Counted from the first letter of the stretch, positions 1 through 6,166 are shown. The stretch is DNA of 7,307 nt from Azospirillum brasilense (GCA_003241645.1 QFOX01000081.1:1-7307), one strand, 5' to 3'. Notes: generated by a model from the letters alone, not told the origin. Translations and numbers: made by a program.

Positions 1-642
1 ACGGCCCTCAACACCTTCCGCGACAAATATTTCTACCTGCCCGGCGACATGCCCAACGCCACGCAGTTCTGGGGCAGCCTGAATGGCGGCGGCATCGACG
101 ATAACTGCTACACCCTGCTGGCCACCGGCGAGCCCACCTGCAACGGCAATGGCAACGGCATGGTGGATAATGGATTCTCCACTACCACCTTCGCGGAACG
201 TGGCCGCGCGTGGCAGCATCTGGCGAATGCCGGGCTCATCGAGGGGCAATATAATGGCTATCACGGCCCCACCACGGGCGAGAACCGCTTCGGTGGCGTG
301 AATACGCTCAAAGCCCCGTTCAGCAACAGCCACTACAATTACGCATTCGTGGGCGGCGTTGGCCCGCTGGATAACCGCAATTTCGAAATGGGCGCGAGCC
401 ACATTCTGGAAATGACACGCGATTTCAACGTGACCGAAGCGAACCGCGATATCCTGAAAGCCGAGGATGTGTGGAACATCGACACCAAGCTGGACGATGG
501 CCGCCCCGCCACCGGCAGCGTGCGCGGCCCCAAGCGCGACAACACGCTGGCCACTGGCTGCACCACCACGAACGACGCCAGCGCCGAATACGCGCTGACC
601 ACCACCAACAATAATTGCTATTACTGGTTCCTGATCCAGTAG
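1..642 (+). CDS. Prepilin-like (type IV pilin/pseudopilin) protein, 3' part
   Basis: The reading frame is open from base 1 and ends at TAG 640-642, leaving 213 C-terminal residues; the start and the expected N-terminal prepilin cleavage/hydrophobic helix lie before the window. Two motifs support a pilin-type protein. The first is FRDKYFYLPGDMPNATQFWG near the visible N-terminus (residues 6-25), a pattern typical of the segment after the N-terminal helix in prepilin-type proteins. The second is DTKLDDGRPATGSVRG (residues 161-176), matching the IDxKxDDGxPxTGxVR segment of pseudopilin-like globular domains. Four cysteines (visible residues 36, 47, 187, 206) could form disulfides in the periplasm or outside the cell. 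The tail is Thr/Asn-rich and ends CYYWFLIQ. Such proteins are subunits of pili or type II secretion pseudopili; which one cannot be told here. The gene converges on the 649-897 gene, with only 6 bp between stops and no terminator hairpin visible. Confidence 0.8.
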   Translation, partial: TALNTFRDKYFYLPGDMPNATQFWGSLNGGGIDDNCYTLLATGEPTCNGNGNGMVDNGFSTTTFAERGRAWQHLANAGLIEGQYNGYHGPTTGENRFGGVNTLKAPFSNSHYNYAFVGGVGPLDNRNFEMGASHILEMTRDFNVTEANRDILKAEDVWNIDTKLDDGRPATGSVRGPKRDNTLATGCTTTNDASAEYALTTTNNNCYYWFLIQ

Positions 643-648
643 CGGCGG

Positions 649-897
649 CTAGCGCGCAGCCCGCGCGCTGGCACCCGCCAGCATCCGGTCGATCCATGCC
701 TGCACATGGGGTGCCACAAAGATGATGCAGCACACGATGGTGGGATAGGCAATGGTGAAGCGCACCCGGAACTCATGGAAGAAGGCCGCCGTGGCCCCCG
801 CCGCGCTTAATGCGCCCAAGGTGGAGGTGGCGGTGCCGGTGACGCCGGCCATCGCCAGTGCCAGCAGCACGCGGCGCGGTTCACAATAATGGCGCAT
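649..897 (-). CDS. Small two-helix membrane protein, DUF2798-like
   Basis: This 82-residue protein starts at ATG 897-895 and ends at TAG 651-649. A longer reading to 1143 exists but would run deep into argF, so I chose the internal start: the argF stop TAA (899-897) and this ATG share one A (TAATG), a typical translational-coupling junction. Two hydrophobic stretches, about residues 10-34 and 46-66, suggest two inner-membrane helices. The second half (RFTIAYPTIVCCIIFVAPHV, residues 46-65, then a basic tail) resembles the second helix of DUF2798 proteins, which carry a similar AxPT/AfP core followed by a PxVxxxV segment. That family assignment is from memory of the pattern and is tentative. 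No function is known for the family. It is probably cotranscribed as the last gene after argD-argF, where many alphaproteobacteria carry hslO instead. Confidence 0.65.
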   Translation of the reverse strand: MRHYCEPRRVLLALAMAGVTGTATSTLGALSAAGATAAFFHEFRVRFTIAYPTIVCCIIFVAPHVQAWIDRMLAGASARAAR

Positions 898-1802
898 TAG
901 ATCTCCCCAAGGCACCAGAGCAGAATGGCTTTTTGCGTGTGCAGGCGGTTCTCCGCCTCGTCCCACACCATGGATTGCGGGCCGTCCAGCACGGCGTCGG
1001 TCACTTCCTCGCCACGGTGGGCGGGCAGGCAATGCAGGAAAATCGCGTGCGGCGCGGCCAGCGCCATCAGCGCTTCGTTCACCTGGAAGCCGTAGAAGGC
1101 CTGCTTGCGCGTCAGCGTGTCGTCGTCGCCCATGCTCACCCATGTATCGGCCACCACCACGTCGGCCCCGGCCACCGCGTCCTGCGGGGTAGCCATGATC
1201 TGCACTTTCGCACCGGCATGCAGTGCCCCCGCCAGAATTTCCGCATCCGGCTGGTAGGCTTTCGGGCAGGCAAGGCGCAGCTCAAAATCCATTTTCTGTG
1301 CCACGGTGATGTAGGTGTTGGCCATGTTGTTGCCGTCACCCACCCACGCCACTTTCTTGCCGCGCAGGCCACCCAGTTTTTCCTCGATGGTGAGGATATC
1401 CGCCATCAGCTGGCAGGGGTGCAGCAGGTCGGTCAGGCCGTTGATGACTGGCACGCTGCTATATTGCGCCAGCTCCTGCAGCGTGGTGTGGTAATAGGCG
1501 CGCAGCATCATGGCGTGCACGTAGCGCGACAGCACGCGCGCCGTGTCGGCCACGGTCTCGCCGCGGCCCAGCTGCAGGTCTTCCTTCTGCAGCACCAGCG
1601 GGTTGCCGCCCAGCTCGCGCATGGCCACTTCAAAGCTCACGCGGGTGCGGGTGGAATTTTTCTCGAAGATCATGGCCAGCGATTTGCCAGAAAGCACGTC
1701 CGAATGCTCGCGCGCGCGGGCCGCTTTCAGCCGCGCCGCTTCCGCCAGAATCGCCGTGATGTCGTTGGCTGTGAGGTCGCGAAAATCCAGAAAATGGCGC
1801 AT
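897..1802 (-). CDS. argF: Ornithine carbamoyltransferase
   Basis: This 301-residue protein has the usual length for the family. It catalyses carbamoyl phosphate + L-ornithine to L-citrulline + phosphate in the cytoplasm (arginine biosynthesis). The family motifs are visible in order: STRTR (residues 50-54), which binds carbamoyl phosphate; HPCQ (128-131), also at the carbamoyl phosphate site; the ornithine-domain strand WVGDGNNM (153-160); DTWVSMG (219-225), the SMG loop that closes over ornithine; and HCLP (257-260), containing the ornithine-binding cysteine. All key residues are intact, so the enzyme should be active. The start is ATG 1802-1800, preceded by an AAGGAG ribosome site lying inside the last codons of argD. 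Only 3 bp separate it from the argD stop, and its own stop overlaps the next gene by one base, so argD, argF and the 82-residue gene look like one operon. Aspartate carbamoyltransferase is excluded by the SMG and HCLP motifs. Confidence 0.97.
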   Translation of the reverse strand: MRHFLDFRDLTANDITAILAEAARLKAARAREHSDVLSGKSLAMIFEKNSTRTRVSFEVAMRELGGNPLVLQKEDLQLGRGETVADTARVLSRYVHAMMLRAYYHTTLQELAQYSSVPVINGLTDLLHPCQLMADILTIEEKLGGLRGKKVAWVGDGNNMANTYITVAQKMDFELRLACPKAYQPDAEILAGALHAGAKVQIMATPQDAVAGADVVVADTWVSMGDDDTLTRKQAFYGFQVNEALMALAAPHAIFLHCLPAHRGEEVTDAVLDGPQSMVWDEAENRLHTQKAILLWCLGEI

Positions 1803-1805
1803 GGG

Positions 1806-2963
1806 CTACTCCTTCAACACCGCAGCGAGATGGGACAGGGCTTCATCGATCTCGGCCGCGCTCACGTTCAGCGGCGGCACAAGACGCAACACGTTCGTCA
1901 CCGTGGGCGAGGTGGTAAGCCCACGCTCTAGCAGTTTCGCCGCGATCTCGCGGGCGTTGCCGGTGGGCTCCAGCCCCACCATCAGGCCCACGCCGCGCAC
2001 GTCCTTCACCAGCGCAGTGTCCATCGCGCGCAAGCCATTCACCAGCCGCGTGCCCATGGCCTGCACATGCGCCATCAGCCCATCGGCAAGCAGCAGGTCC
2101 AGCACGGCGTTGCCCACGGCCATGGCCAGCGGGTTGCTGCCATAAGTGCTGCCGTGGCTGCCCGCGGGAATGACCGCACCCACGCGCTCGGTCACCAGCG
2201 TGGCACCCAGCGGGAAGCCACCACCAATGCCTTTGGCGGAGCTCACAATGTCGGGCGTGATACCAGCGCGTTCGAACGCATACAGACTGCCCGGGCGGCC
2301 ATAGCCGCATTGCACTTCGTCGCACATCAGCAGCAGGCCATGCTGATCGGCCAGCGTGCGCAGGCCACGCAGGAAATCGAGGTCGGCAGCGCGCACGCCG
2401 CCTTCGCCCTGAATGGGCTCAATAAGAATACCCGCCGTGTTGGCGGTGATGGCCCGCTCCACCGCGGCCAGGTCGTTGAAGGCCACGCGGTCGAACCCGT
2501 TGAGCAGTTGGCCGAAGCCCGCGCGGGCCGAAGCGTTGCCCCCCGCCGAGATGCCGCCATAGGTGCGGCCATGGAAGCCGCCCTCGAACGTGATGATGCG
2601 GTGGCGGTGCGCCGCGCCGGTTTCGTAATGGTAGCGGCGCATGAATTTCATGCCCGCTTCCACCGCTTCCGCGCCGGAGGAGCAGAAGAACACCGAATCG
2701 GCAAAGGTCGCATCCACCAGCCGTTGCGAGAAACGCTCCAGCTCGTCGGTGGTGTATTGGTTGGAACAATGCCACAGCTTGCCCGCCTGCTCGCGCAGTG
2801 CCTCGACCAGATGCGGGTGGCTGTGCCCGAACGCGTTCACCGCAATGCCCGAGGCAAAATCCAGGTAGCGCTTGCCGCTTTCATCGATCAGGTAGCTGCC
2901 CTCGCCGCGCACCATTTTGATGCCCGTGCGCCGATAGACCGGAAGATATGGAGTGATCGCCAT
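1806..2963 (-). CDS. argD: Acetylornithine aminotransferase (class III PLP aminotransferase)
   Basis: This protein has 385 residues from the chosen start and makes N-acetylornithine from N-acetylglutamate semialdehyde and glutamate, using pyridoxal phosphate, in the cytoplasm; many ArgD enzymes also serve lysine synthesis. Visible motifs, numbered from ATG 2963: SSGAEA (95-100), the phosphate-binding loop; FEGGFHGRTYG (126-136); EPIQGEGG (182-189); CDEVQCGYGR (214-223), with Asp215 contacting the pyridine nitrogen; SSAKGIGGGFPLG (241-253), with Lys244 as the Schiff-base lysine; GSTYGSNP (271-278); and NVLRLVPPL near Arg360. Length and order match the family. A start at ATG 2978 adds five residues (MRVCL). 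I prefer 2963 because MAITPYLPVY resembles usual ArgD N-termini, but neither start has a clear Shine-Dalgarno. It lies 48 bp downstream of the ABC permease stop and directly before argF. An ornithine- or GABA-type class III aminotransferase is the alternative; the argF linkage favours argD. Confidence 0.94.
   Translation of the reverse strand: MAITPYLPVYRRTGIKMVRGEGSYLIDESGKRYLDFASGIAVNAFGHSHPHLVEALREQAGKLWHCSNQYTTDELERFSQRLVDATFADSVFFCSSGAEAVEAGMKFMRRYHYETGAAHRHRIITFEGGFHGRTYGGISAGGNASARAGFGQLLNGFDRVAFNDLAAVERAITANTAGILIEPIQGEGGVRAADLDFLRGLRTLADQHGLLLMCDEVQCGYGRPGSLYAFERAGITPDIVSSAKGIGGGFPLGATLVTERVGAVIPAGSHGSTYGSNPLAMAVGNAVLDLLLADGLMAHVQAMGTRLVNGLRAMDTALVKDVRGVGLMVGLEPTGNAREIAAKLLERGLTTSPTVTNVLRLVPPLNVSAAEIDEALSHLAAVLKE
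1809..1814 (-). promoter_or_regulatory. Ribosome binding site of argF inside argD
   Basis: The minus strand reads AAGGAG, then TAGCCC, then ATG. This is a strong Shine-Dalgarno hexamer at 6-nt spacing, and it contains the last sense bases and runs into the stop codon of argD. Ribosomes finishing argD end over this site, so argF translation is probably coupled to argD. It also fixes the argF start. Confidence 0.8.
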
Positions 2964-3011
2964 AAGGCATACGCGCATACGGCAAACGCGCGGGATTTTA
3001 AAGAGAAATCA

Positions 3012-3779
3012 CTAGCTCTTCAGGCGCCAGCCCTTTTTCAGCATGCGGTAGGCCAGCGCGAACAGCAGCAGGTTGGCCCCCAGCAGCACCGCCATGCCGA
3101 TGTGTGGGTCGGCGTCGGAGCTGCCCAGCATGGCGTAGCGGAACCCGTCGATCATGTAGAAGAACGGGTTGGCATGGCTGACCTTCTGCCACACGCCCGG
3201 CAGGTCGTGGATGGAGTAGAACGTGCCCGACAGGAACGACAGCGGCGTAATGAAGAAGTTGGTGATGGCGGCGGATTGGTCCGGCGTTTCCGAAACAATG
3301 CCGGTGAGCAGGCCCAGCAGCGCCAGCATGAGCGTGGCCATGACCGCGAAGAACAGCAGGTAGCCCAGCGACGCCAGTTGCAGCGGCACGAAGAAGCTCA
3401 TGGCGAGGCCCACGGTGCAGCCCACCATAAGGCCGCGGGTAACGCCACCCAGCGCAAAGCCCATGCCCAGCTCGGCCGCGCTCAGCGGCGGCATGAGCCA
3501 GTCGATGATGACACCCTGCAGCTTGGCGATCATGAACGAGCTGGAGGTGTTGGCGAACGCATTCTGCACCATGGCCATCATGATGAGGCCGGGGGCAATG
3601 AACTGCGTGAACGGCACACCATGCACGAGGCGCGTGTTGCCGCCCATGGCCAGCGCCAGAATGGCCAAGAAAATGAGCGTGGTGATCATGGGAGCGACCA
3701 GCGTCTGGTTCCAAACTTTCAGGAAGCGCCAGGTCTCGCGCTTGTAGAGCGTGCCCATTCCGATGAGATTCAATTGCAT
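3012..3779 (-). CDS. ABC-2 type transporter membrane permease, YadH-like
   Basis: This 255-residue polytopic inner-membrane protein belongs to the ABC-2 (NodJ/DrrB-type) exporter permeases. Hydrophobic segments lie at about residues 28-45, 57-75, 107-130, 138-160, 172-192 and 228-246, giving the usual six helices. Recognisable stretches are RFLKVWNQTLVAPMITT (18-34), FTQFIAPGLIMMAMVQNAFAN (57-77) and NPFFYMIDGFRYAMLG (204-219, the ABC-2 signature region). These and the Arg-rich end (KKGWRLKS) closely follow E. coli YadH as I remember it. The substrate is unknown. The matching ATPase (YadG-like) is not in the window, although such genes are usually adjacent. I chose ATG 3779, which has GAGG five bases upstream and the family's normal length; the longer reading to 3833 adds an atypical MRGAPACPIW leader. 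argD follows on the same strand, so read-through into the arginine genes is possible. Confidence 0.88.
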   Translation of the reverse strand: MQLNLIGMGTLYKRETWRFLKVWNQTLVAPMITTLIFLAILALAMGGNTRLVHGVPFTQFIAPGLIMMAMVQNAFANTSSSFMIAKLQGVIIDWLMPPLSAAELGMGFALGGVTRGLMVGCTVGLAMSFFVPLQLASLGYLLFFAVMATLMLALLGLLTGIVSETPDQSAAITNFFITPLSFLSGTFYSIHDLPGVWQKVSHANPFFYMIDGFRYAMLGSSDADPHIGMAVLLGANLLLFALAYRMLKKGWRLKS

Positions 3780-3884
3780 AGATGCCTCGTGTGCGTGTGC
3801 AGCCCAGATAGGACATGCAGGCGCACCGCGCAACCGGCAAAGCAGAAACCCAATGTATCGGGAACTATGGATCAGGAAGTGGCG

Positions 3885-4508
3885 TTACGCCGCGAAGGCC
3901 AGCAGGGCGGGCTCTTCCGTGCCTAGCGCATAGGTGCGGGCATACAGCCCGCTGGCGTTTTGCTGGCGCTGCGCCGAAAGGTTGGCCCCTTGGGCGATAT
4001 TTGCGCCCAACAGGTCATCCGGCGTGATGATCTCGACTTCCACCGTGTCGCCATTCTCGTCTTCGGCGCTGTCGCGCTGCAGGTAGCCGCTGCCCTGCCC
4101 CACATCGCCGCCTACCGTATCGGTATCGAACAGTTCGGCCTCATCGGAAGGGCTGAGCGTGGCGCGCGGGCGCTGCAGGTCACCGAAGGTAAGGCGCGGC
4201 AGCTCTGTGGGCGCGGTGTAGAAGCCCGCGCCAAGCTTGCCATCGGTGCGGTCAAGCGCATCGGCCCCAGCCGTGCTGCCCACCGTGATGGACGTGGCAC
4301 GCGGCACCAGCGTGCCATTGGCCGTGACGGTATAATCCGTACGGGCGGAAACATTGGTGCCGCTGGGCAGGTTGCCCAGCGCGGCGCGCAGGTCACGCGC
4401 GCTGACATTGCCTGCCCCGTTCAACGGGCCAGTGCCAGTTTGCGCACGCCCCAATTCCGAGAAATTGGACGCAAGCAGGTAGTTCAGTGATGTGCTGATG
4501 GTGCTCAC
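3885..4508 (-). CDS. Unrecognised Cys-free acidic protein
   Basis: I do not recognise this 207-residue protein. It starts with GTG (4508-4506) and ends with TAA (3887-3885). It contains no cysteine, no membrane helix and no signal peptide. The N-terminus (MSTISTSLNYLLAS) is Ser/Thr-rich. Residues 22-100 are rich in Thr, Gly, Ala and Asn, with NVSAR occurring twice (34-38 and 52-56). Residues 110-166 are strongly acidic (for example SAEDENGDTVEVEIITPDD), and the chain ends in a small hydrophobic tail (LLAFAA). The composition would fit a secreted or surface/filament-associated protein, but this is inference only. It is supported as real by a consensus-like promoter 86 bp upstream, open-frame length and GC-rich coding character. 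The ribosome site is weak, so the exact start is uncertain. The ABC permease gene lies 105 bp downstream on the same strand; no terminator is visible between them. Confidence 0.72.
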   Translation of the reverse strand: MSTISTSLNYLLASNFSELGRAQTGTGPLNGAGNVSARDLRAALGNLPSGTNVSARTDYTVTANGTLVPRATSITVGSTAGADALDRTDGKLGAGFYTAPTELPRLTFGDLQRPRATLSPSDEAELFDTDTVGGDVGQGSGYLQRDSAEDENGDTVEVEIITPDDLLGANIAQGANLSAQRQQNASGLYARTYALGTEEPALLAFAA

Positions 4509-4593
4509 GCGCGATGCTAACCGTGGTTTAGTGACGATTTATTAAAAGCTTAATCTAGCTCTATGTGGCTCTGGCGGCCTGTAATTACCACAA

Positions 4594-4622
4594 AATATAG
4601 GCCAAACGCCCCTTAAGGTCAA
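4594..4622 (-). promoter_or_regulatory. Sigma70-type promoter for the 3885-4508 gene
   Basis: The minus strand reads TTGACC (4622-4617), a 17-base spacer, then TATATT (4599-4594). This is 5/6 to each consensus hexamer at ideal spacing. Transcription would start near 4587, giving a roughly 80-nt leader before the GTG start at 4508. It is one of the best promoter matches in the window. It lies in a 287-bp gene-free stretch that is more AT-rich than the flanking genes. Confidence 0.65.
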
Positions 4623-4751
4623 GCAGGAGGCAGGCACGATTATCATTAAATCTTCATCATCAGCGGCCACAAAACCGCCTACGGTGCAGGGGCTTTTTGA
4701 ACCTTTCGTAGAAAACAACCAGCATACTGGATTTCCTACGGTCAAAAGCGT

Positions 4752-4789
4752 GCTTCGTACCCTCTTGGTCCGAAGCGAATAGAGGAGAG
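4752..4789 (+). promoter_or_regulatory. Leader hairpin whose loop can pair with the ribosome site
   Basis: GCTTCG (4752-4757) pairs with CGAAGC (4771-4776). Inside it, ACC (4759-4761) pairs with GGT (4767-4769) past one mismatch, leaving loop CTCTT. The ribosome site AGAGGAGAG of the 4796 gene is at 4781-4789. Bases CCTCT (4761-4765) are complementary to AGAGG (4781-4785), so a loop-to-Shine-Dalgarno pseudoknot could form and hide the ribosome site. The pairing is seen directly; a regulatory role is inference. Confidence 0.35.
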
Positions 4790-4795
4790 CATGCC

Positions 4796-5074
4796 ATGAA
4801 CGTCACCTTTGATCGTCGTGTTGTTCTTCATACCCTGCACCACTGGGCCCAAATCGCCTATGTGGTGTTCGGTCTGGCAGTTTGTATCGGCGTGTACTTG
4901 CTTTTGCACCGCGTCGATCCGAATGCATTGCTGGATACTTCCGAGGGATGGACGGCAAACGCCATCGATTTCCTCTGGATACCGGCACGGATCGCACTGG
5001 GTTTCGCCGCTGGAATGCTTGCCTGGGCCATCCCGCATGACCTGGACCGAGCATTCAGCGAACGGAGAAAATAA
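4796..5074 (+). CDS. Small hypothetical inner-membrane protein
   Basis: This 92-residue protein starts at ATG 4796, with AGGAG (4783-4787) eight bases upstream, a strong and well-spaced ribosome site. Two hydrophobic segments, about residues 17-37 (WAQIAYVVFGLAVCIGVYLL) and 58-79 (DFLWIPARIALGFAAGMLAW), predict two membrane helices. They are joined by an acidic/polar loop (DPNALLDTSEG), with charged ends (MNVTFDRR at the front, DLDRAFSERRK at the back). I do not recognise a family. It stands alone: leftward genes diverge from it, and a strong terminator follows 19 bp after the stop, so it is a single-gene transcript. Ribosome site, two-helix pattern and terminator together make it a convincing gene despite its size. 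Confidence 0.82.
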   Translation: MNVTFDRRVVLHTLHHWAQIAYVVFGLAVCIGVYLLLHRVDPNALLDTSEGWTANAIDFLWIPARIALGFAAGMLAWAIPHDLDRAFSERRK

Positions 5075-5093
5075 AACATGCATTCACCTTCTT

Positions 5094-5122
5094 AAAGACC
5101 CTGCTCACGCGGGGTCTTTTTT
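5094..5122 (+). terminator. Rho-independent terminator of the 4796-5074 gene
   Basis: AAAGACCCTGC (5094-5104), loop TCAC, then GCGGGGTCTTT (5109-5119) form an 11-bp stem with one T-G wobble, followed by T through 5122. It sits 19 bp after the stop codon. Confidence 0.9.
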
Positions 5123-5158
5123 CATGCGCGGTGACAGGAAAGATGGAATCAACAAAAG

Positions 5159-5249
5159 GTCATGCCGGGCCTGTCCCGGCATCTGCCGAGCCACACATAC
5201 CACGACATCGTTCGTTGCACAGCAGACCCCGGCACAGGGCCGGGGTGAC
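5159..5249. repeat. Pair of inverted REP-like palindromes
   Basis: The unit at 5159-5186 reads GTCATGCCGGGCCTGTCCC followed by GGCATCTGC and is itself palindromic (ATGCCGGG..CCCGGCAT). The unit at 5222-5249 is the same 28-base element in reverse orientation: its complement begins GTCACCCCGGCCCTG and ends GGGGTCTGC, with paired changes that keep the hairpin (ATGCC/GGCAT becomes ACCCC/GGGGT). A 35-bp spacer separates them. The whole block can fold into one large or two small hairpins. GTCAT-CCGGG-CCTGTCCCGG-type elements are widespread between genes in alphaproteobacteria. It lies between two terminators, outside any gene. I see no RAYT transposase in the window. Confidence 0.8.
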
Positions 5250-5274
5250 TCCTTAAGGGCGGCCTCTGCGCAAC

Positions 5275-5302
5275 AAAAAAGGGAGGCCGGAGCCTCCCTT
5301 TT
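5275..5302 (-). terminator. Rho-independent terminator of the BI-1 family gene
   Basis: On the minus strand AAAAGGGAGGC pairs perfectly with GCCTCCCTTTT around a 4-base loop (TCCG), and six T residues follow (5280-5275, two of which are beyond the stem). It begins 24 bp after the stop codon at 5326. The plus strand also has TTTT after the stem, so it may work in both directions. Confidence 0.9.
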
Positions 5303-5325
5303 CCATTGGTTGGTCGATGCGCCGA

Positions 5326-6072
5326 TTAGCGACGATCCCCCATGATGCGAAGCAGGTTCACGAACAGGTAGATGAAGTCGAAATACAGCGTCAGCGCACC
5401 AAGGATGCTGGCTTTCTGCAAGCCTTCACCGCTGGTGGTGTAGTAGATGTTCTTCACCTGCTGGGTGTTCCACGCCGTCAGGCCAAGGGCCAGCAGCACG
5501 CCCACATAGCTCAGCGCCAGGTCAAGCCCGCTCGATTTCATGAAGAACACGTTGACGATGGAGGTCAGGAACACCGCCCACATGCCCACGATCAGGAAGG
5601 TGCCCCAGCTGGTGAGGTCCTTCTTGGTGGCGTAGCCATACATGCTGAGCAGGCCGAATGTACCCGCGGTGATGAAGAACACCTTCAGGATGCTGGCGCC
5701 CGTGTAGATGAGGAAGATGGAGAACAGCGACAGCCCCATCAGGCCGGCATAGGCCCAGAAGGTGGCTTGCAGGGCACCCACGCTCATGTGTTGGGCACGC
5801 ATGCCGATGAAGAACACCATGCCGATCGGCGCGAGCGCCACGATCCAGCCCAGCGGGCTCATGCCCGTGACCTGCCCGGCTTCGTTGGTGGCGAGCACGG
5901 CGCTCAGGAACGCGTCGGACTGGCCAACGAAAAAGGCGATCAAGCCGGTCAGCAGCACGCCGCTTGCCATGTAGTTATAGACCTTGAGCATGTAGCTGCG
6001 CAGGCCCGCGTCGACCGCCGTGGTCGACTGGCTTTGGGCCACAGCCGCGCTTTGGCGATTCCAGGGATTCAT
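5326..6072 (-). CDS. Bax inhibitor-1 / YccA-YbhL family membrane protein
   Basis: This 248-residue protein has about seven hydrophobic segments, at roughly residues 33-50, 73-91, 97-120, 124-145, 155-177, 184-201 and 222-245, the layout of the BI-1/TMBIM family. Family features are the N-terminal LRSYMLKVYNYMASGVLLTG (24-43), FFIGMRAQHMSVGALQATFW (87-106), and the last helix LYFDFIYLFVNLLRIMG (229-245), with the conserved Asp followed by a LFxxLLRIxG end. Bacterial members act as inner-membrane, pH-sensitive calcium-leak proteins (B. subtilis YetJ) or partners of membrane protease FtsH (E. coli YccA); which applies here is unknown. I start at ATG 6072 because AGGAG (6084-6080) is seven bases away. 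The overlapping ATG at 6078 would leave only one base, and longer readings run into the promoter. It is transcribed alone from its own promoter and ends at a strong terminator. Confidence 0.93.
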   Translation of the reverse strand: MNPWNRQSAAVAQSQSTTAVDAGLRSYMLKVYNYMASGVLLTGLIAFFVGQSDAFLSAVLATNEAGQVTGMSPLGWIVALAPIGMVFFIGMRAQHMSVGALQATFWAYAGLMGLSLFSIFLIYTGASILKVFFITAGTFGLLSMYGYATKKDLTSWGTFLIVGMWAVFLTSIVNVFFMKSSGLDLALSYVGVLLALGLTAWNTQQVKNIYYTTSGEGLQKASILGALTLYFDFIYLFVNLLRIMGDRR

Positions 6073-6136
6073 ATGCATTCTCCTAAGAGGATTCAGTGGT
6101 TTGTTGTTTTTCAGCCCGGCTACACCGGACAAGGGA

Positions 6137-6166
6137 ATTATACGCCCCCCTGCCCCAACGGCGCAA
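6137..6166 (-). promoter_or_regulatory. Promoter of the BI-1 family gene
   Basis: On the minus strand a perfect -10 TATAAT (6142-6137) lies 18 bases after TTGCGC (6166-6161), a weaker -35 sharing the TTG core. The predicted start near 6130 gives a 5' leader of about 58 nt to ATG 6072. The leader contains CCGG-TGTAG-CCGG and a small TCCT-CTT-AGGA hairpin overlapping the ribosome site. Confidence 0.55.

Noticed and set aside
858..1931. Long plus-strand frame opposite argF (357 codons)
   Set aside because: It is antisense to argF and the end of argD, is rich in His, Gln and Arg, and shows no family motif. It is a GC-rich shadow frame.
3780..3884. Promoter for the ABC permease (TTGCGC, 17 bases, TATCTG on the minus strand)
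   Set aside because: Only 3/6 matches in each hexamer in GC-rich DNA; too weak to list.
2067..3926. Very long plus-strand frame (619 codons) opposite argD and the ABC permease
   Set aside because: Its length comes from high third-position GC on the opposite strand. The protein is a low-complexity His/Gln/Arg/Ala mix, and both minus-strand genes are certain.
3960..4490. Plus-strand frame (176 codons) opposite the orphan acidic protein
   Set aside because: It is Arg/Ala-rich like the other shadows. The minus-strand frame has the promoter and the more protein-like composition.
4697..4728. Promoter TTGAAC ... CATACT for the small membrane protein
   Set aside because: The spacer is 20 bases, outside the normal range, and I found no better pair.
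4542..4745. Minus-strand frame of 67 codons in the intergenic stretch
   Set aside because: It spans the leftward promoter at 4594-4622, has no ribosome site and resembles nothing.
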